Assembly (NCBI GenBank): GCA_016903675.1
Contig: JADQBA010000003.1
Coordinates: 62,001-126,000 of the forward strand
Reading direction: 5' to 3'
DNA length: 64,000 bases
From: Stigonema ocellatum SAG 48.90 = DSM 106950
GTDB lineage: Bacteria > Cyanobacteriota > Cyanobacteriia > Cyanobacteriales > Nostocaceae
The number at the start of each line of letters is the position of its first letter. Within the stretch, counting starts at the first letter, position 1. The position numbers and the translations under genes were made by a program. The notes below the pieces were generated by a model. That model was not told where the DNA came from. It made no database searches and saw only the letters and a list, made by a program, of their open reading frames with translations. This document shows, one piece after another, positions 59,788-64,000 of this stretch.

Positions 59788-61033
59788 GCTGTCAGTCAGA
59801 GATACAGAAGCAATTATTTTAAATTTAGTACAACCTCTGGATAAATACCAGGATACAGAAGTTGTAGATTTGTTAACAGCAAGTGGTCGTGTTCTGGCGA
59901 CGCCTGTCTCAAGTAAGCTGGACTTTCCCCATTGGGATAATTCGGCAATGGATGGCTACGCAGTGCGCTACAAAGACGTACAAGATTGTAGTGCAGAAAA
60001 TCCAGCAGTTTTGGAAATCGTTGAGGAAATTCCAGCAGGGTACCAGCCTCAATGTACCATTCAACAGGGGCAAGCAGCGCGGATTTTGACGGGTGCGGTG
60101 ATGCCAGCAGGTGCGGATACGGTGGTTATGCAGGAGGTGACACGCCGAGAGGAAAACCGCGTCTTCATCCAAAAACCCGCAAAACCTCAAGAATTTGTCA
60201 GACATCGTGCTTCCTACTACCAAGCTGGGACACAATTGTTACCTATGGGGATGATATTGAATGCCCCGGAAATTGCTGTATTAGCTGCTGCTCAGTGTAC
60301 GCAAGTGCAAGTTTTTCGTAGACCGATTGTAGCAATTTTCTCTACGGGTGACGAACTGATATCCCTTGATCAACCGTTGCAACTAGGGCAAATTGTGGAT
60401 TCAAATCAGTATGCACTGGCAGTTTTGGTGAGACAGAGTGGGGCAGAACCATTAATGTTAGGAATTGTTAAAGATGAACCAGTTGCTCTTGAACAAGCTG
60501 TTACCTACGCCATAGCTAACGCCGACATAGTTCTCTCTTCTGGAGGTGTTTCGGTAGGAGATTATGACTACGTTGAACAAATTCTAGAGTCACTAGGAGG
60601 AGAAATTCACATTCGTGCCGTTGCCATGAAACCAGGAAAACCCCTCACCGTCGCCACATTTCCATCTCCCCACTCCCCCCTATACTTTGGTTTGCCAGGA
60701 AATCCTGTCGCTGCTTTAGTAACTTTTTGGCGGTTTGTGCAACCAGCAATAAAAAAGCTTTCTGGACTGGCTGAAGGTTGGGAACCAAGGTTTGTCCAGG
60801 CGCGATCGCGTCATGAACTGCGATCAGATGGCAAACGCGAAACTTACCTTTGGGGTCAGATAATTTTGAGTAGTCCGTCCGTCTACGAATTTCAGCTAGC
60901 TGGCGGTAGTCAAAGTTCCGGCAATTTAATTAATCTAGCTGGAACCAACTGTTTAGCTGTCCTACCAGTAGGTCAGACATTAATTCTAGCAGGAGAGCAG
61001 GTGGTAGTGTTAAGAATTATGAATTATGAATAA
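59786..61033 (+). CDS. moeA: Molybdopterin molybdenumtransferase MoeA
   Basis: Inserts molybdenum into adenylylated molybdopterin. 415 aa, all domains present: HWDNSAMDGYAVRYKDVQD, AARILTGAVMPAGADTVVMQ, the domain III signature PIVAIFSTGDELIS with DSNQYALAVLVRQSGAEPLM, VLSSGGVSVGDYDYVEQIL and YFGLPGNPVAALVTFWRFVQ. Starts MLSVRDTEAIILNLVQPLDK. The 5' end (ribosome-binding site and ATG) overlaps a dispersed repeat. The C-terminal codons (IMNYE) and the TAA come from a TTCATAA-type heptad repeat. No other mo-cofactor gene nearby. Confidence 0.96.
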   Translation: MLSVRDTEAIILNLVQPLDKYQDTEVVDLLTASGRVLATPVSSKLDFPHWDNSAMDGYAVRYKDVQDCSAENPAVLEIVEEIPAGYQPQCTIQQGQAARILTGAVMPAGADTVVMQEVTRREENRVFIQKPAKPQEFVRHRASYYQAGTQLLPMGMILNAPEIAVLAAAQCTQVQVFRRPIVAIFSTGDELISLDQPLQLGQIVDSNQYALAVLVRQSGAEPLMLGIVKDEPVALEQAVTYAIANADIVLSSGGVSVGDYDYVEQILESLGGEIHIRAVAMKPGKPLTVATFPSPHSPLYFGLPGNPVAALVTFWRFVQPAIKKLSGLAEGWEPRFVQARSRHELRSDGKRETYLWGQIILSSPSVYEFQLAGGSQSSGNLINLAGTNCLAVLPVGQTLILAGEQVVVLRIMNYE

Positions 61034-61395
61034 TGAATTATCAAGGTTCGTAGTTGCGCTTTAGCGCTCTTAGTACAGCGTTTCATAAATTCGTGGCGTT
61101 TTGGCTCCCAATGACCCTCACCCTAACCCTCGGACAATAGGGAGAGGGGACAGAATTTAGCTCCCGAATCCCAATGAGGGAGAAGGGTCGGGGATGAGGG
61201 CACACCAAAATCATTTCGCCATGAACTTGTGCAATTTTGTACTTAGCAACTAGGAGCTATAGCAATTCTAATTGAGATCCGAACAACGGGGACAAGGAAG
61301 ACTTGGGGGACAAGGGGGACAAGGAAGAGTTGTTTGTAAAATCTAGCTGTTCACATTATGGTGAACTTATCAGCGTGCGTAAATCCTATTTCAAT
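61034..61395. repeat. Repeat-filled spacer between moeA and the GGDEF-EAL gene
   Basis: GTAGTTGCGCTTTAGCGCTC (about 61050), TTTCATAAATTCGTGGCGTT at 61080 with GCCATGAACTTGTGCAATTT at about 61220 (relative of 47703-47810), and GGGGACAAGGAAGACTTGGG at about 61287-61330. No gene. Confidence 0.6.
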
Positions 61396-64000
61396 TCATA
61401 ATTCATAATTCCTTTCGAGGATTTCTGTCGCATTGTCAGCACAAACTGGTCGGTGGAAGAGGAAGCCCTGTACATCTTCGCAGTTGATAGATCTCAAGAA
61501 ATCCAGTTCCTCTTGCTTCTCTACCCCTTCGGCGGTAAGCCTCAACCCTAGGCTCCGTCCCAAGGCAACTATTGCTGTAACAATATGAGCCACTCTGGGG
61601 TCAGTGGTCAACGCTTGGATGAAAGAGCGGTCGATTTTCAGATTGTGGAGTGGTAAGAGTTGCAGACGTGAGAGGGAGGAATGACCTGTACCAAAGTCAT
61701 CAATGGAGAGGTGAACACCCATTTTCTCCAGTTCATTTAGCACAGTTCTGGTGAATTCTAAATCCGCGATCGCGGTGGTTTCGGTAATCTCTAACTCTAA
61801 AAAGTGGGGTTCTAGCCCCGTCTGTTCTAAAATTCTTGCCACCGTATCCACCAGTTTAGGTTGACGGAACTGCTTGGGAGAGAGGTTGACAGCGATAGTC
61901 ACAGGAGATAATCCAGCCTCTTGCCAAGCTTTATTCTGACGACAAGCTGTGTGCAGAACCCATTCTCCAATGGGGACAATGAGTCCACTTTCCTCAGCAA
62001 CGGGAATAAAGATATTGGGAGCTACTAATCCCATTTCCTGGTGCTGCCAACGCAACAGAGCCTCCATCCCAGTAATTTTTCCCGTCGCAATATTAACCCG
62101 AGGCTGGTAGTAGACTAGCAACTCTTCCCGCTCTAGGGCATGACGCAAGCTGTTCTCTAAACCCAAGAGTTCGGGAGCCATAGCACTCAAGGAAGCAGTG
62201 TAGAGATGGTAGCTATTCCCCCCCCCGTCCTTGGCGTGATATAGAGCGGCATCTGCGTGCTGGACTAGGGTTTCGGCATCAGGACTGTCCTTATCCAATA
62301 AAGCAATGCCGAGGCTGGCACTCACGTAAAGTTCGTGTTCTTCTAGATAGAAAGTGTTGTCTAAGGCTGCTAGGATTCTTCGGGCTACTTGGGTTACTTC
62401 TTCCACATCATTGACTTGGGACAGTAGGATGGTAAATTCATCCCCTCCCCAACGGGCAAAGATATCCCCTGGTCTGAGGGAATCTCGAACTCGTTGAGCA
62501 ACTTTTTGCAACAGTCTGTCTCCTAGGGTATGCCCTAGAGTATCGTTGATTGTCTTGAAGCGATCCAAGTCGAGGAACATCACGGCTAAACTTTTCCCAC
62601 TCCGAACCGCGTTAGGCAGGGCTGTGGCGAGCTTTTCGTAAAATAGCCGACGATTGGGCAACCCAGTGAGGAGGTCATGGAGGGCTTGGTAGCGGATTCT
62701 TTCCTCCACCTGCTGGCGCTGCAGAGCACCACTGATACTAGCTGCCAACGTCAAAAGAGTGGATTCTTCATGCCTTGACCAGTGACGTTCTTTTGAGCAG
62801 GTTGCCAAGCCAAGGTGACCCCAGAAATAATCGCCAAGCCGCAGGGGTACTAAAAGAAGGGATTGAATACCATCTTGGCTGAGGAGTTCTTGTTCGGCAG
62901 ATGGAAATTCTCGCGTAAAACCGCTAATGGAGTGTCCACTCTCAAGGGCAATGTACCAACTGGCTAGTCCTGGGGCCTGATCAAGCTGATTCTGCCAGTG
63001 GAAACCTGAAGGCTCAAGGTCGGAACGAGTCCATTCTAACCGCAGGCTTACTGCCGTCTCTCCCATTGCGGAGTGGTGATGATTCTCGAAGAGGTAGGCG
63101 CGATCTGCCTCGGCTGCTTCGCCTAGTGCAGCGAGGGCTTTGTTAATAGCTGTCTTGTGGTTCATTTCCACCAGCAAATAATTGGCAGCTTCAGCAACTG
63201 CTTGGAGTAAGCGATCGCGCTGCCGTAGTTCTGCTTCAGCTTGCTTTTGCTCTGTAATCTCTCTAATGATAAAAGTTCTAATTAAATCACTTTCAGGCAG
63301 ATAGTGAACGGATTGTTCAAAAACGTCTTTGCCAACTTCCACCTCACGGACAAAAGAATATCCTTCTCGATTCTGAACTGCGGTAGACAAACCTGCCAGA
63401 ATGGGATGCTGCTTCCCAGCTTCTCTGAGTCTAGGAAATTTGAGCGCAGCAGCTGGATTGAGATAAGTTATGTGTCCCTCTAAATCAATCTCGATAATCG
63501 GATTGGGGATGAGTTCTGGGAAGGATGCTAGGCGTGCTAGGGCTACATCACTAGCGCCTTCGAGGTCAGGTTCGGGAGCTACTAAAGTTTCAAACGGATT
63601 AACGGGATTGGCTTGCGCTGAGAGGAAGCCAGACAGGTCTTCAACTTCACAAGATTCAGAAAAAGCTTTTTCTGAAAGGTTAGAAAACGCATAGTATTTG
63701 GCATGAACTTGATTATTGCCAAATACTATGACATCTTCATGTTTGAGATCATGAGATAAACATTTTCTACTATTCACAAATAAGCCATTGGTACTACTTT
63801 TTCCTTTAAAGCTGCCATCAATAATCCGAAAGCCATATTGCTGAGTTTCTGGAACAGGTATGCGCAATAAAATAGCGTGTTGCCTTGAGACTGACCGAGA
63901 ATAGAGAACGATCGCATTTCTACTATCCCGACCGAGAGAATAAGTGTTCTCTTGAAGCGGGATAATGCGCCGCCCTTGAAGGTCTTGGACAACTAATAAA
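61396..64000 (-). CDS. FHA-PAS-GAF-GGDEF-EAL signalling protein (5' end off window)
   Basis: At least 868 codons, open from the window edge to the TGA at 61396. FHA: VVQDLQGRRIIPLQENTYSL, GRDSRNAIVLYSRSVSRQHA (phosphothreonine-binding Arg and Ser) and SSTNGLFVNSRKCLS. PAS: IPNPIIEIDLEGHITYLNPA. GAF: INKALAALGEAAEADRAYLF. GGDEF with intact catalytic motif (ARWGGDEFTILLSQV) and an RxxD I-site (RPGD) five residues before it. EAL: GMEALLRWQHQEMGLVAPNI with QGFLFHRPV. Both c-di-GMP synthesis and breakdown residues appear present. Ends RNYEL, encoded by a TTCATAA repeat. Start codon not in the window. Confidence 0.93.
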   Translation of the reverse strand, partial: LLVVQDLQGRRIIPLQENTYSLGRDSRNAIVLYSRSVSRQHAILLRIPVPETQQYGFRIIDGSFKGKSSTNGLFVNSRKCLSHDLKHEDVIVFGNNQVHAKYYAFSNLSEKAFSESCEVEDLSGFLSAQANPVNPFETLVAPEPDLEGASDVALARLASFPELIPNPIIEIDLEGHITYLNPAAALKFPRLREAGKQHPILAGLSTAVQNREGYSFVREVEVGKDVFEQSVHYLPESDLIRTFIIREITEQKQAEAELRQRDRLLQAVAEAANYLLVEMNHKTAINKALAALGEAAEADRAYLFENHHHSAMGETAVSLRLEWTRSDLEPSGFHWQNQLDQAPGLASWYIALESGHSISGFTREFPSAEQELLSQDGIQSLLLVPLRLGDYFWGHLGLATCSKERHWSRHEESTLLTLAASISGALQRQQVEERIRYQALHDLLTGLPNRRLFYEKLATALPNAVRSGKSLAVMFLDLDRFKTINDTLGHTLGDRLLQKVAQRVRDSLRPGDIFARWGGDEFTILLSQVNDVEEVTQVARRILAALDNTFYLEEHELYVSASLGIALLDKDSPDAETLVQHADAALYHAKDGGGNSYHLYTASLSAMAPELLGLENSLRHALEREELLVYYQPRVNIATGKITGMEALLRWQHQEMGLVAPNIFIPVAEESGLIVPIGEWVLHTACRQNKAWQEAGLSPVTIAVNLSPKQFRQPKLVDTVARILEQTGLEPHFLELEITETTAIADLEFTRTVLNELEKMGVHLSIDDFGTGHSSLSRLQLLPLHNLKIDRSFIQALTTDPRVAHIVTAIVALGRSLGLRLTAEGVEKQEELDFLRSINCEDVQGFLFHRPVCADNATEILERNYEL

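Noticed and set aside
1..64000. tRNA, rRNA or other structured RNA genes
   Set aside because: I scanned for the T-loop GTTCGAATC-type motif and found nothing convincing; a covariance-model search would be decisive.

Overview
The window looks like cyanobacterial chromosome, most likely from a large-genome filamentous (Nostocales-type) strain. The evidence is the very frequent HIP1 octamer GCGATCGC, a light-repressed-type hibernation factor (HPF/LrtA), PEP-CTERM and CHAT/AAA/WD40 proteins of cyanobacterial type, an L33-S18-RNase II cluster, heptanucleotide repeats of the STRR type and many small palindromic elements. No rRNA, tRNA or CRISPR array was recognised by eye. Species is not determinable from this alone.

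Layout. 1-3.3 kb: a branched-chain amino acid ABC transporter operon (livK-livH-livM, minus strand, livM running off the edge). 3.5-5 kb: an XRE regulator overlapping a broken GIY-YIG/HTH chimera, and a fragment of a sigma factor. 5.5-9 kb: a PD-(D/E)XK-like protein, a DUF3386 protein, a GC-rich acetyltransferase, an SNF2 stub and several MITE-like repeats. 9.7-16 kb: a membrane-anchored pentapeptide protein, a glutathione S-transferase, a sensor histidine kinase, and HypX (hydrogenase CO-ligand synthesis) without hydrogenase genes nearby. 16.8-20.7 kb: a DMT permease and a complete preQ1 pathway cluster (queE-queD-folE-queC, then queF). 21-26.6 kb: a graveyard with an IS982 remnant, two copies of a cas3 helicase fragment, a cmr3-like CRISPR fragment carrying nested MITEs, truncated HD and antitoxin-like genes, a PEP-CTERM protein and an orphan BrnA-type antitoxin. 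26.7-40.8 kb: ilvA, a repeat-bearing Tat-type protein, a membrane GTPase, an AT-rich sulfotransferase, a beta-helix protein, a glycogen-debranching-type enzyme and a tRNA-dihydrouridine synthase. 41-47.5 kb: a Uma2 protein, an orphan antitoxin, an AAA/WD40 protein next to a CHAT-AAA protein split by an in-frame TGA, and a DUF5009-type acyltransferase. 47.8-64 kb: bcp, hpf, lipB, a polar amino acid ABC ATPase, recD2, an RNase II family gene, rpsR, rpmG, an RDD protein, moeA, and an FHA-PAS-GAF-GGDEF-EAL protein running off the right edge.

The most unusual content is not a single operon but the repeat landscape. Two kinds of heptad array sit on stop codons. G-rich GGGGAGT arrays begin at or just after the stop, always G-rich on the coding strand, at eight genes. 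TTCATAA arrays supply the last codons and the stop of four genes. At least two MITE families show clear target-site duplications (8 bp and 10 bp), and one case is nested inside a third element that itself interrupts a CRISPR cmr3 fragment. One repeat end supplies the ribosome-binding site and start codon of moeA, and a palindrome encodes the C-terminus of LipB.

Intact genes are mostly housekeeping: transport, tRNA modification, lipoylation, molybdenum cofactor, translation and RNA turnover. The accessory genes are strongly eroded.
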